DNA of 64,000 bases. Origin: Tenrec ecaudatus (lineage: Eukaryota; Chordata; Mammalia; Afrosoricida; Tenrecidae). The DNA is taken from positions 124,191,025 to 124,255,024 of the forward strand of contig NC_134539.1 in assembly GCF_050624435.1 (NCBI RefSeq), in the 5' to 3' direction. The translations under genes and the position numbers were made by a program. The notes under the pieces are model-generated. The model was not told where the DNA came from. It did not search any database and was given only the letters and a program-made list of their open reading frames with translations. Below are positions 1-22,900 of this stretch, one piece after another. Within the stretch, counting starts at the first letter, position 1, and each line of letters opens with the position of its first letter.

Positions 1-94
1 ACCAAATTCAATAAATGTTCAGTGATTATTTCCTCAAAAAAACTTTTTCGCCTCAAATATTTTTACTGCCACACTCTTTCTCTCCCCCTTCTGG

Positions 95-262
95 GTATGA
101 ATGTGATGGATGCCAAACACCAACTGCCAGGGTGTCCGTTCTGACTCATAGCAGCCATCCAGGACAAGCAGAGCGGCTCCCTGGGGTTTCTGTGGCCCAT
201 CTCACTCCTGCAAAGTGGAGTCGCACTACTGACCTTTTGGTTAGCAGCCCAACACAATGCTT
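95..262 (-). repeat. AfroSINE copy
   Basis: Reading on the minus strand, 'ttgggctgctaacc' and 'aaaggtcag' are followed by the SINE body. Diverged, in the intergenic DNA upstream of MKS1. Confidence 0.7.
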
Positions 263-887
263 TCTCCCAGAACTCTAAGACAGCTCAGTGTTTCTATCTC
301 TCTGCTCCTTAGATTGTGTAATTTTTGTTTACTTGCCTTCATGTTTACCGATTCCACTGTTATTTCCAAGGCGTTACAGAGCCCATTCAGGGAAATGTTA
401 ATTTTCAGCTATAAAGTCTCTTATGCTTCCTTTCTTGGAGTTTCCATTTCTCTGCTGAGAATTTCTACCTTTCGAGATTTTAAAGAGTATTTGCCCTCTG
501 TGCCCATAATCAGGGATAGTTATAATAGTTGCTTTAAAGTCTTTTTCTGGTAAGTCCGACAACGGGGTCATCTTGAAGCTGGCATCTGCTGGTTGCCTTT
601 TTCTGTTGAGAATTGTTGAGATTTGCCTTTTCTTTCTCTCATGCTGAGTAGTTTTGTAGAAGTCTGGTGATCCTTAGGCTATTCTTGATATCAGGACAAA
701 CACTTCTCCCAGAGAGCTTTTAAAAGTCATGAGCTCTTTCTAGAAAATGCCCCATACAGAAGTCTAGAGAAAGAGTCCCACTTATGGTTCACGTTTTTAA
801 GACTCTTTGATTTATAGATACTAGTAAACAAAGAGAAAATATAAAAGCCAATCTGTATTTAAAACATTCTAATTATGATAACTTATA

Positions 888-1825
888 CAAGGGGGTACTC
901 AAAACAAACCAGATTTTTCCCCCCAGAAGCTATATATTTAAATTCTCTTAAAAAACCTTATCACCTTCAACAGACTCTCCATTACACTCAATACATTTGT
1001 CAAATCTGCGGCTCCATTCTTGGAAACATTTTTCAAACTCATCTGTTTGGATGATGGGCAGCACCTCCCTTGGTTTTTTTCTTCACCTCTTCTATGTTGT
1101 CAAATAGCTGTCCTTTCCTGTTTCTCTGCATTCACGGAAACAAGAAGTCACATGGAGCAAGGTCAGGTGAGGAAGGGGCCTGGGGAAAGAGAGATATGAT
1201 GTTTTTTTTCCCCAAAATGTGTGCCCTGAAATGGCTGTGTGAGCAGGTGCATTGTTGTGATGACAAAACCAGTCCCGTCTGCCACAAATCAGGCCTTTTG
1301 TCGCACACTGTTATGCAGTCTTTTCAGAATTTCGAAATAGAAAGCTTGATTAACAGTCTGATCTGGTGGAACGAACTCCAAATGCACTGCAAGTCAACAT
1401 TTTTGTCGGTTTGGGAAGTTGATGGAACTCCAGGATGAAGTTTGTCATCCATTGGCATTTCATTTTTTTTGTAATGAGAGAACCACTCCTACACTTGAGT
1501 TTTCCCATAGCGCTGTCCTTGTGAGCTGTGTTCAACACAACAGTTTCTGCGGCATTTTTCCCAACCAGGAAACAAAATTTCACACTTGCAAGCTGTTCTC
1601 TTAAATCGGCCATCCCCAAAAACGAGGTTGAAGGAAAACTGCTTTTACGAAAAAATTCACTGTGACCAGAGAGAACCTTCCCAGGCAATGCCAGTGGGTG
1701 CCCTTACTCAGAGCGGTTTGCTGGATACTGCCCACCTACTGGGGAAAATGTGTTCTATGAAAGCTCTGCCCAGCGGAGCTATTTTCTGTTGCTGGTTTTT
1801 TTTTTTTGGGGGTGGTACCCCCTTG
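888..1825 (-). mobile_element. Internally deleted mariner DNA transposon
   Basis: Terminal inverted repeats CAAGGGGGTAC at 888 and GTACCCCCTTG ending at 1825 are bounded by TA target duplications (886-887, 1826-1827). At 938 bp it is shorter than the usual 1.3 kb. The minus strand carries transposase remnants: N-terminal helix-turn-helix part (VKFCFLVGKNAAETVV, about 1600-1540), a catalytic-region piece resembling HHNNAPAHTAI (about 1265-1235) and a C-terminal piece resembling FQEWSRRFDKCIECNGESVEGDK (about 1030-960; shown here as FQEWSRRFDKC). The middle of the gene is missing and the frame is broken, so it is non-autonomous. Confidence 0.88.
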
Positions 1826-1842
1826 TATTTCCATTATTGTAA

Positions 1843-1905
1843 GACACCCTGGTGACACAGTGGTTAAGCACATCATCTATTGAAACTATTATTTCCAGGT
1901 TGAAA
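1843..1905 (+). repeat. AfroSINE head fragment
   Basis: 'accctggtgacacagtggtt' is the tRNA-derived head; the copy breaks off within 60 bp. It starts 16 bp after the mariner's right TA. Confidence 0.65.
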
Positions 1906-2239
1906 ACCTCACTTTTTGGGAAAGAATCAATAGAGAGAGGCGGTGATGCAGTGGAGGGTGTTCAGAACTCAGGCAAATCTGAGCTTGAGGGTCAGCTCCT
2001 TTACCCCTGACCAGTGGCTCGGTGGGAGCAAGCCTTCCCCAACTTCGTCTGCTAAGTGTGAACAATGACACGTCCTTGAGGAGCTTCTAGGAGAACACCT
2101 GGCAAAGGAACGATGGGAACCAAGGGCGAGCTGTTACTCACCCACCCTCTGGCTGAGTCTATTCCACCCCTGGCAACGCCATGTGTTTCCAAGTAAACTG
2201 CACCCAAAAGGTTCCTGATAGCTGTGATCTTAAAGAAAG

Positions 2240-2410
2240 GGCAGCGTGGTGAGCTCACTTGGCAAGTAGCTCAAGCCCACCAGCTGCCCAGGGGGAGGGA
2301 GATTCGACATCTTCCATACAAACGTGCAGCCTTGGAGCGTCCGTGGGCGCAGTTCTGCTTTGCCCTCTAGGCTCCCTGTGAGTTGGACTTGACTAGGCAG
2401 CGAAAGGTGT
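2240..2410 (+). repeat. AfroSINE body fragment
   Basis: Body and tail without a recognisable head: 'ccaccagctgccca', 'gcagccttggagcg', 'gttctgctttgccct', 'gtgagttggacttgac'. Strongly diverged. Confidence 0.6.
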
Positions 2411-2430
2411 GAGATTTTCCTCACCAAGAA

Positions 2431-2612
2431 GGGAGTCCTTGGTGGCGCATAGTGAAATGCTTGGCTGGTGACTGAAAAGTGGGTGGCGCGAAGCCACCGA
2501 CTCTGGGTGAGAGATGGGGCAACGTGCCCCCTGGACGCTGCCAGCCTGGGAAAGCCTGTGGTGGCAGTATTCCCCTGCCCTGCAGGGTTGCTGTGAATCT
2601 GAATCAGGTTGG
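2431..2612 (+). repeat. AfroSINE copy
   Basis: 'agtccttggtggcgca' head, 'ggctggtgactgaaaagt' middle and a 'gcagggttgctgtgaatctg' tail, in head-to-tail order after the preceding fragment. Confidence 0.75.
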
Positions 2613-3492
2613 AATTTTCTGGAAGCAGGTCCCCTGTCCTCAGCTGGGGCACTAAGTGGATTCTGCCTGCCGACCTCTGGTGACCCTCGTCCTTCTCCTG
2701 TGGGGCAGCGGGTGGGTGGAACCCGCCGGGCGCTGTGCAGTACTCAACTCCGCGCACCATCTGCGCTCCTCTTCCAAAGCGGCTCAGTCCGGGCTAAAGG
2801 CGCGATTATCACGGCGCGCTGGGTGTTACACAACAGCGGATACGCCAGCAGGGTCCGGGGGCAGGAGATTCCGGAGAGGGGACAATTGCTTGCACTGTTG
2901 GTGGAGAAGCAGGTGGCCCTCGCTGACTTCCCCCGGCTCCAGGGAGGGAAGCTGCAGGCGGGGCGCGCCCTGCCTTATTTGACAGTCCAAAGGTGCATGA
3001 CTTCTGAGGGACACTTAATTAGCTTTTGAGAAGGCACACCGCGTTTTCTAGGCGCACCAGGAAGCACCATTTGAGAATAACATCTATTCTTCCCTACTGA
3101 CGTCCTTGTTTCCCTCGGTCTCGCTCAGTGAAAACCAACCCAGCGATTAATGAATGACTCTCTTCACAGGGCTTCTCCCCCAAAACCAGCCGGCCGTGCG
3201 CGGCTGGGTGCCCCCCCCTTGCCCGCGCCTTTGGGAGAAAGCGGGCATTCTCCGAGTCGGGCGTGGCTTCGGAGCCAGGCCGTGCGGGGTAGACGAGGCC
3301 CCGGGGCCATCCCCATCGCCCTTTCTTCCTGCATCGGAAACGGGGCTCACGGCCGCGCCCCGGTCCGCCTTTGTTCACGCGCTAAGGCCCCTGTGTGCAC
3401 ACGCGGCACCCGACGCCTGGGAGGCGCTGGGCGCGGGCGCGGCCGCTCGGTCGCCATGGGAACAGGGCGCCGCGCTTTCCGGCACAGCCGTC

Positions 3493-16091
<12,599 letters not shown>

Positions 16092-16401
16092 TGAATTTTT
16101 TTGTATGTTTTAAAAGAAAACTTTAAGGAAAAAAATACTGACTGGCATTCTTTTGGCTGCGTCTCAGGTTGCTAGCAAGGCCAAAGTGTGGTCCTTAATG
16201 TCGGGCCCCAGGGCGCCTGCCCTTTCCCTTCTCCCCTCTGCCCTCCCCTGGTGCTTCTCTGGATTCAGCCCCAAGGAGAGGCTTGCAGTCGATGCCGGCT
16301 TGAGTCTTGGTAGCACTCAGTGCAACCCCCGTTGCTCAACACGGGCGGCCACACCCTCTCCTGCCCAGCAGAAACGAGGCAGCCTCTGCTCTCAGCAATG
16401 C

Positions 16402-16407
16402 TTTACT
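16402..16407 (-). terminator. EPX: Candidate EPX poly(A) signal (AGTAAA)
   Basis: AGTAAA, a common variant hexamer, reads on the minus strand about 540 nt after the extended EPX stop and is followed by 'gcattgctgag'. No AATAAA is seen on the minus strand between 16951 and this point. If used, the EPX transcript ends near 16385, about 250 bp from the expected MKS1 3' end. Confidence 0.4.
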
Positions 16408-16950
16408 GGTGGAAACAGACATTGTGCGGCCTGCAGGCTCCAGGAGAGGGCTGTGGGGTGGTCTCACAGTGGCAGGGCCCAGCCGGGAAGTATATGGTGG
16501 CTGAGGTGCTCCAGCGGACTTCTCGCCCGGGTCTCACCCAGGCCTTGCATCTGGGATGGAGTCATAACTGAACACTGAAGAAGCCCCCCAAGGGGTGGGT
16601 CCACCTCTGCTAGGAGCTCCCCTGTGGAAGCTCCCCTTCTCCACAGCCAGCGGGGCCATCAGCAGGACACCACTGCCCCAGGGGGAGAAGAAGGTAGCTG
16701 GGTGGTCTTTCCCAGGCTCTTGTCTCCAGGGTTACAGGCTCGGGATGGACTCCTGCAGAGACAAAGCAGGTAAGGAAGCTTCTGGGGTTTCTAGGTAGAG
16801 CTTGTTGTGGTGTATGGGGTCCCTGTGCCGAGTATCATTGGCCAGTTTCTAATTGTTCCCCCAAGTTCTAAGCCCTGGATTAGCCTCTCAGCAGCCAGCA
16901 CCCTGGGAAGCCATCAGGGGAGAGTATACCATCCCTAGTGACAGATCCTA

Positions 16951-19900
16951 TCATCTTGGAGGCCTAAGGGGATCCCACTGTCCCACCTGCCCGCCCACCA
17001 TGGCCTGGGACTGCTGGAGGAAGCCTCCCCTCACCTGCAGAGCCTTCGTGGCTTTCCAGGCCGCCAGGTTCAACCTGGGGAGGCGGCTGCACCTTTTAAA
17101 GTCCCGGGGATAGGTGCTGGCCCTGAAGATGTCTGTCGAAATGGTGGTGATACCAGTATTGTCACACACAATCCGAGACAGGGAGATCTGCTGCAGTGCA
17201 GTGCGCTGCCTCTTGGTGAAAACACCCAGTTTCTCCCACCAGAACCTACGAAGACAGTCAAGAGACATGGGCGAAGGTTAGGAAGGAGTTCACTTAGAAC
17301 AGGCCCCTGGTGTATGCCTGGTACCAGACGTGATTTCATTCTGAACTGTATGCATTATTTCCCATTCCATAGATGCAGAGACAGGTACAGTCACCTGCCC
17401 AGTATTAAACGCCCAGTCTTCAAGTGGCCAGAACTGGACGGGGTGCTTTCATGTCTTCAAGTAGGTTCCACCTTAGCACTGCCCGGTCCGGCACATCCTC
17501 CCTAACCTTGGTTTGTGCCTTAAGTAGCTCTTACACCACAAGTTCACTGAAAGGGATGCCAGATCTAGCCTAGGCCTTCTGGGCCCAGGCTTTCTGGGAT
17601 CTGCTTGTCTAGAATCGCTAGGCTGGCCACCCTGTCTCCTAGGTGAAAGGTGAGGAGCATGGCTTCATCAACATCAGACTTGCCTGCGATCGTGGTGTCC
17701 CTTCTGTGACCTCCTGCCAGGGAGCCTCCTGTTCCGAGTCTATCAGCTTGGACAAAAATGAAGCTAAAAGATCAGCTCCCTCCCCTCGCTTCCGAGTGAG
17801 ATGCTGGCGCTTTGTACCATGGCTCTCTGGTAGGGCAGGGTCCCGGACTTACCTGTCTCCATCACGGAGGTTGCTAAACTGTTTCTCAAAAAGACAGGCC
17901 AGAAGAGGCCCCACTCGGGCCCCTGGCAAAAGAGGCTCTGCGATCGCTCCAATCCAGATGTCTATGTTGTCAGGCGTCCCATACAGATGCAAGAACTTCC
18001 TTGCCAAATCCTTGTTTTTCAGCACTTGGCTAAGTTGTGCCAAGTTCCGAGGCTGAGAGAGCCCACAGAAGCGCCTCCAGGCGTTGTACCCTGAAACAGG
18101 AGGGCAGCGGGAGGGAGAGCCGATGAGTCTCACCCCTGCAGAGCAACCCTGAACTCCTGCTTCTCCACAAATCCCTCTGGCAGAATGCATTTCACAGTAT
18201 TTCACAGAAGGAGATGCTCCCTAGTGACAGGAGCGAGCCCCGGCCTTCTGAGGAACACACCACCGTCTAATGCCAGACGCCACGCCACCACTCTGCAGCC
18301 AACCGAGGACCGCGTCCTCGTGTGAAAAGCTGTTGGGACCCCGTGCTCAGAACCACAAATGTGGGGCATTTCGTGGCATTAATATCAGGCTCGCAGGCAA
18401 GCACAAAGGTGACAGTGCCCAGGACATCAAAGGCCTCTCAAGGTTTGCAGAACAAGTGAATGAAAGAGTTAAATGAGTGAACGAGCCAACACACGAAACC
18501 CATGGGAGCAGTTAACCCGCTCAGACAAGAACCACAGACGGAATGACTCCGCCCGTGTGCGAGGTCTAGAATCAGCAAAGCTCCCGAGACGGAAGAGATG
18601 AAGCGATTGTCTTGGACGGGGATGAGAAATGATGAGGTTTCTTAGGGGTGTGTGTGATAAAATGAGGTTTCTGTAGGGGTGTGTGTGTGATAAAAATGTT
18701 CTGATATCAATCATGGTGATGGTTGAACAACCCTGCAATCAATTGTAAAAGCGTTCTTCACTCTGTACTTTGAACAAGTGGATTTGAGAAGACTCCAGTA
18801 ACGCTGTTTGTTGGGCGGTTGTGTGTGTGCTGGTTTTGTTTTCACTCCATGGGGATTTCCAAAGACCAGTCAGACCGGAGGGTCCCCGGAGCCCTGACGG
18901 CAGAGTGGCTTATGCACTGAGCTGCTAACCAGAAGGCCAGTAGTTTAAACCTGCCAGTCTCTCCATGGGGAGAAGATGAGGCTCGAAGAGCAGTTCTACT
19001 CTGTCCTGTAGGATCGCTACCAGTCAGAACCCACTCGATGGCAGTGGGTGCACCAGGGCCACGTCATGTGATGTGACTTAACCCCGTGCGGTCTGCTGGA
19101 GTGCACCTCACAGGCATCCCGCCGCCCCTCAGCGCAGTGAAGCCTTCTAGCGCCACACCCTTACTGAGCATGTGCACACGTCTCCGTCCGGAGCCTCAGC
19201 ACACCTTTGAGGGGCGTGTTATCCCCGCCCAATGGAGGTTGAGCAGTCAGACTCTTCCCAAGGTCACTCCACGTCTCCATGAAGCTTAAACCTGATGTTC
19301 CAATTCCACATTTGGGTTGGAGCTTGGGACAGGATGGGAGGAGGTTGAAATAGCAGTATCAGGGTATCTAATAGTAATGTCAGTGGTATCTCCCCATAGC
19401 TGCCCTTGCTAGGAGCAAATGATGCGGGAAACAGAAAACGTAGGGTGCTGCCATGTGGGAGGCCAGCAGTCTTCGTGGCCACCAGGGGGTGCCCTTAGCC
19501 CAGCCTGCAGAGTCCCGGGTGAATGGCCCAGAGGGCAGGTTTGTGCAGCGCCTTTTGCCGGGCAGGGAGCCTCGGTGGTTTGGACTGCTAACCGCAACGT
19601 CGCGGCTCCAAACAACCAGACAGCTCCGCGGGAGAAACATGAGGCTCTAATCCCATGAAGTGTTACAGTCTCAGGAACTCACAGCGGCGCGTCCACTCTG
19701 CCCTATGGGGCATCGGTGAGTCCATATCAACTGGATCGCAGTGAGTTCGGTTTTGTTTTCCTTGCAGCTTGCCCTGTGGCAGGGAATGGAGCAGTCCATC
19801 CCTGCCTTGGAAATCGAGGCGCGTTTTTTTGTTTATTTGTTTCCTTCTGGGAACGTTCAGATTGCCTTTTGTCAGCTCCTGTGCCTACATCCTGATCTTT

Positions 19901-22900
19901 TGATGGAAGAAAGCTGGGTGCCTGCCGTGACTGCAAACAGGTGTTCCTGGGCCTATGAACCTCGCCTTGTGTGCCCTTAAACCTCAGCACAGCCTGTACA
20001 ACCCCCAGTCTGAACGGAGACACCCACAGGGCTCAGTGTAGAAGCGGGGCCGAGGGCTCCCTCACCTGGGATGCCATGGTCCCGGCTGCGCTGCATGTTG
20101 AGAGCCGCCAGATCCAGCCCGATCCTTCTCACCTGCCGGAACAACCGGTCCCGAAGCTCATCCACCAGCATGGAATCTTGACGGTTCAGCTTGGCAGGCG
20201 TGGCCATGAGGCCGCGGAGGAGAGGGTCGATGCCACCTGGTGGCAAGTGTGTGAACAGCACAGACTAAGCCGGGGTCATCCGGTGATGCCAAGCCTAGTG
20301 GGCTCTGAGCTGGACTAGCCAGGTGCTTGTATTCTGTGTGAATCAGGAAGCGGGGCTGGGCAGACACATAGGGAGCTGGGAGGGAAAAGTGTCCCCCCAC
20401 TTCTTAACGAGGAGAAGGAAGGCTCCCTCCCGCATCAGGCTGCCCTTGTTCCCCCTTTTGGAAGCCCTCTGCTGCCTCCGGAGTGGGGGCTTTGATCACC
20501 TGCCTCTTTTTCACTGTTCCCGGGAGATGGCTAGCAGTGGCCTGAGAAGCAGCATGCCCTCCCGGTAGAAAGCCTGGTTCTCCTGGGAGAAGGTGCGACC
20601 CCATTCCCACGTCCATCCCTCCCCGCCTGTCTCTGGGAAACCCGGTCACCTTCGTACACGACCCGCCAGCTGGCAAAGAAGGAAGAGCTCAATGGGACAC
20701 GGGAGCCGGGGGCCGAGGCCTGGTACCGGTGGTCCAGGCGGTACACCAAAGGCTGGAGCATGGTGTGGCCGAAGCGGAAGGCCAGGGTGAAGACGTTGGC
20801 CACTCGGGGGTCCACATTGGGGCAGTAGCCCTTGTAGGATCCCAGCGTTCTCTTGGCCCGGACCTTGCCCAGAACCAAGGGCAGAAAGTCTCGGTATGTG
20901 ATGATCTGAACAGAAGGCACGGGAGGAACATGACTTTCGTGGCCGCCCACCCCGCTCCCTCGTTGGCTGGGGTCTTTTGCTTTTCGAAGGACTGTTCAAA
21001 TGACCACCCATGGTGTGTTCTGTCATCATGTGAAAAGTAGCAATGCCCATTTCCTATCATCGATTTCCCATTCCATTGTTGATTTTCTAATGGCTGATGA
21101 GCTTCTGAAAGCAGTATGGGACAGGGCCACAGCTCTGAGTCCAGAATTGAGCTTCTGGAAGAATTGGGGGTACAGGTCAAATCTCACGGGTCCCCCAGTC
21201 ACATCTTCAAGGATGTATTCAGGAAGGTGGGCATCACACCTTGTCCCCACCTGCCCCCCTGGTGAAGCTGAGACCCAGAGCTCCCTACCTGCACCATGGC
21301 CCCCACGATCTTCCGCGCCTCATAGTACAGCTTGTCGCCAGTCCACTGGGGGTTCAGGCACTTCAGCTGGGTGGCCAGGCGGTTGTGCTCCCGCATAAAG
21401 AGGGTGTGCAGGGCTGCCAGCATGGGGGTTTCACTGGATCGGGTGTCACCTTGAAAACCCCAAATGCAGGGTCACTACAGCCCTGCCCAGAAAAACATCT
21501 TCCTGCTGGGGTGCCCTGGTGGTCCCTGGTTCAAATCCACTCAGAGACACATACGCTCCGGACAAAGTCACCGCCTGGCAACCCTAAGGGCGTGGGGTCA
21601 CCAGGAGTTGACGTTGACTTGCGGGCAACCAACAACAGTGACATGTAGGGGTGAGTCCCTTGTCCCCGGAGAGGGTCGAGCAGGCAGAACTGGCCATGCA
21701 CGTGGGGACTCTTTCCCACGAGCCGATTCTGTGATAGACAAGCCTGCCTAATGTTGAGGGCTAGAACCACACACAGCCACCAAACCCCGCCATCCTGCCC
21801 AGCCACAGCCCCTGCTCCCGAGTCTGACCTGCCAGGAAGCAAGGAATGCGCACGGAGGGGTTGGTGAGCAGACAGGGGTCGGGCCGCTCGTTGCCGAAGG
21901 GCAGCAAGTCCCGGCCGTGGTCGCGAAATTGTTGGTTGACTGCCAGGAGCCCCAGGTGGTTGGTCTTGTTGCGCAGCCGCAGGGCGAGGGCGACTTCGCT
22001 GCCGTACACCATGCTGGCGTCCACGAAGGAGGTGAGCGCGTTGATCTGGTTGCGGACGCTGTTCTTGTCTTGAGGGCAGGAGGGCGCCGAGCGGAAGAAA
22101 GGGATGCAGTCACTCTGGTTCCTGATGCGGGGGTCATTCCGTGGGATCTGGAGGGGGAGAGGGGCTCAACAGCAGGCTCACGTCTCCTCATCATCGCCCA
22201 CCTGCCTCAAAACATTGTCCCCGGCGCCTCTCCTTCAGGAAGACGCCTGAGCAGGAAGGCTAGAGAGGGAAGAGGCCTCTGAGATGATCTAGAGCCTTGT
22301 TTCCCAGATGGGGAAACAGAGGCTCCGAGGGGGGAAGGACAGCTAGTTAGTGGGAGAGGTGGGTCCAGAACCTCCTTCTCCGGGTGCTTGGGCCTGTACT
22401 TGAAGCTAGTGCGTCTGGCAGGACCTTGCTGTGCAGGGGGTTTGGGCACCAGGAAGGCCCACAAAAGCCAGTCCAGGTGGCAGGCGGCTCAGGCCCCCCC
22501 CCCCCCCCCGCAGAGCTGTGTGGCTTTACACTGAGATGTCTTCTTTTTTCTTTTTGTTTGGCTCCATCTCACTCGCCACCCTCAACTGGATGCTGGACAG
22601 GGTAGAACTGCCCCGGTGGGTTTCTGAGACGGACCCTCTTTATGGAAAGAGGAAGCCCCATCTTTCGTATGACTTGATAGAAACGCCCCAAACTGCAGAA
22701 AGGTGTGGTAAGAGGGGCTGGGAGGCTCCTCCGAAGGGCGGCCCTGGGCAGGGTTAGAGCTGCTGAAGGTTTCAGCTGGGAGCCCTTCAAGTTCCCTCCC
22801 TGGTGAAGGCTGCCCTGCCTCTGTGCGTGCATGTGCGTGTGCATGTGTGTGTGCGTGTGTACCGTGTGTTCTCACTCCCAACAGAGGCGTGGCGCTCTGG

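Noticed and set aside
1350-1688. Complete mariner transposase gene
   Set aside because: Only the N-terminal part is in one frame; the middle is deleted and later parts are in other frames.
2230-3029. Frames of 108-176 codons upstream of MKS1
   Set aside because: They run over AfroSINE fragments and CpG-rich DNA, lack any domain, and overlap each other on both strands.
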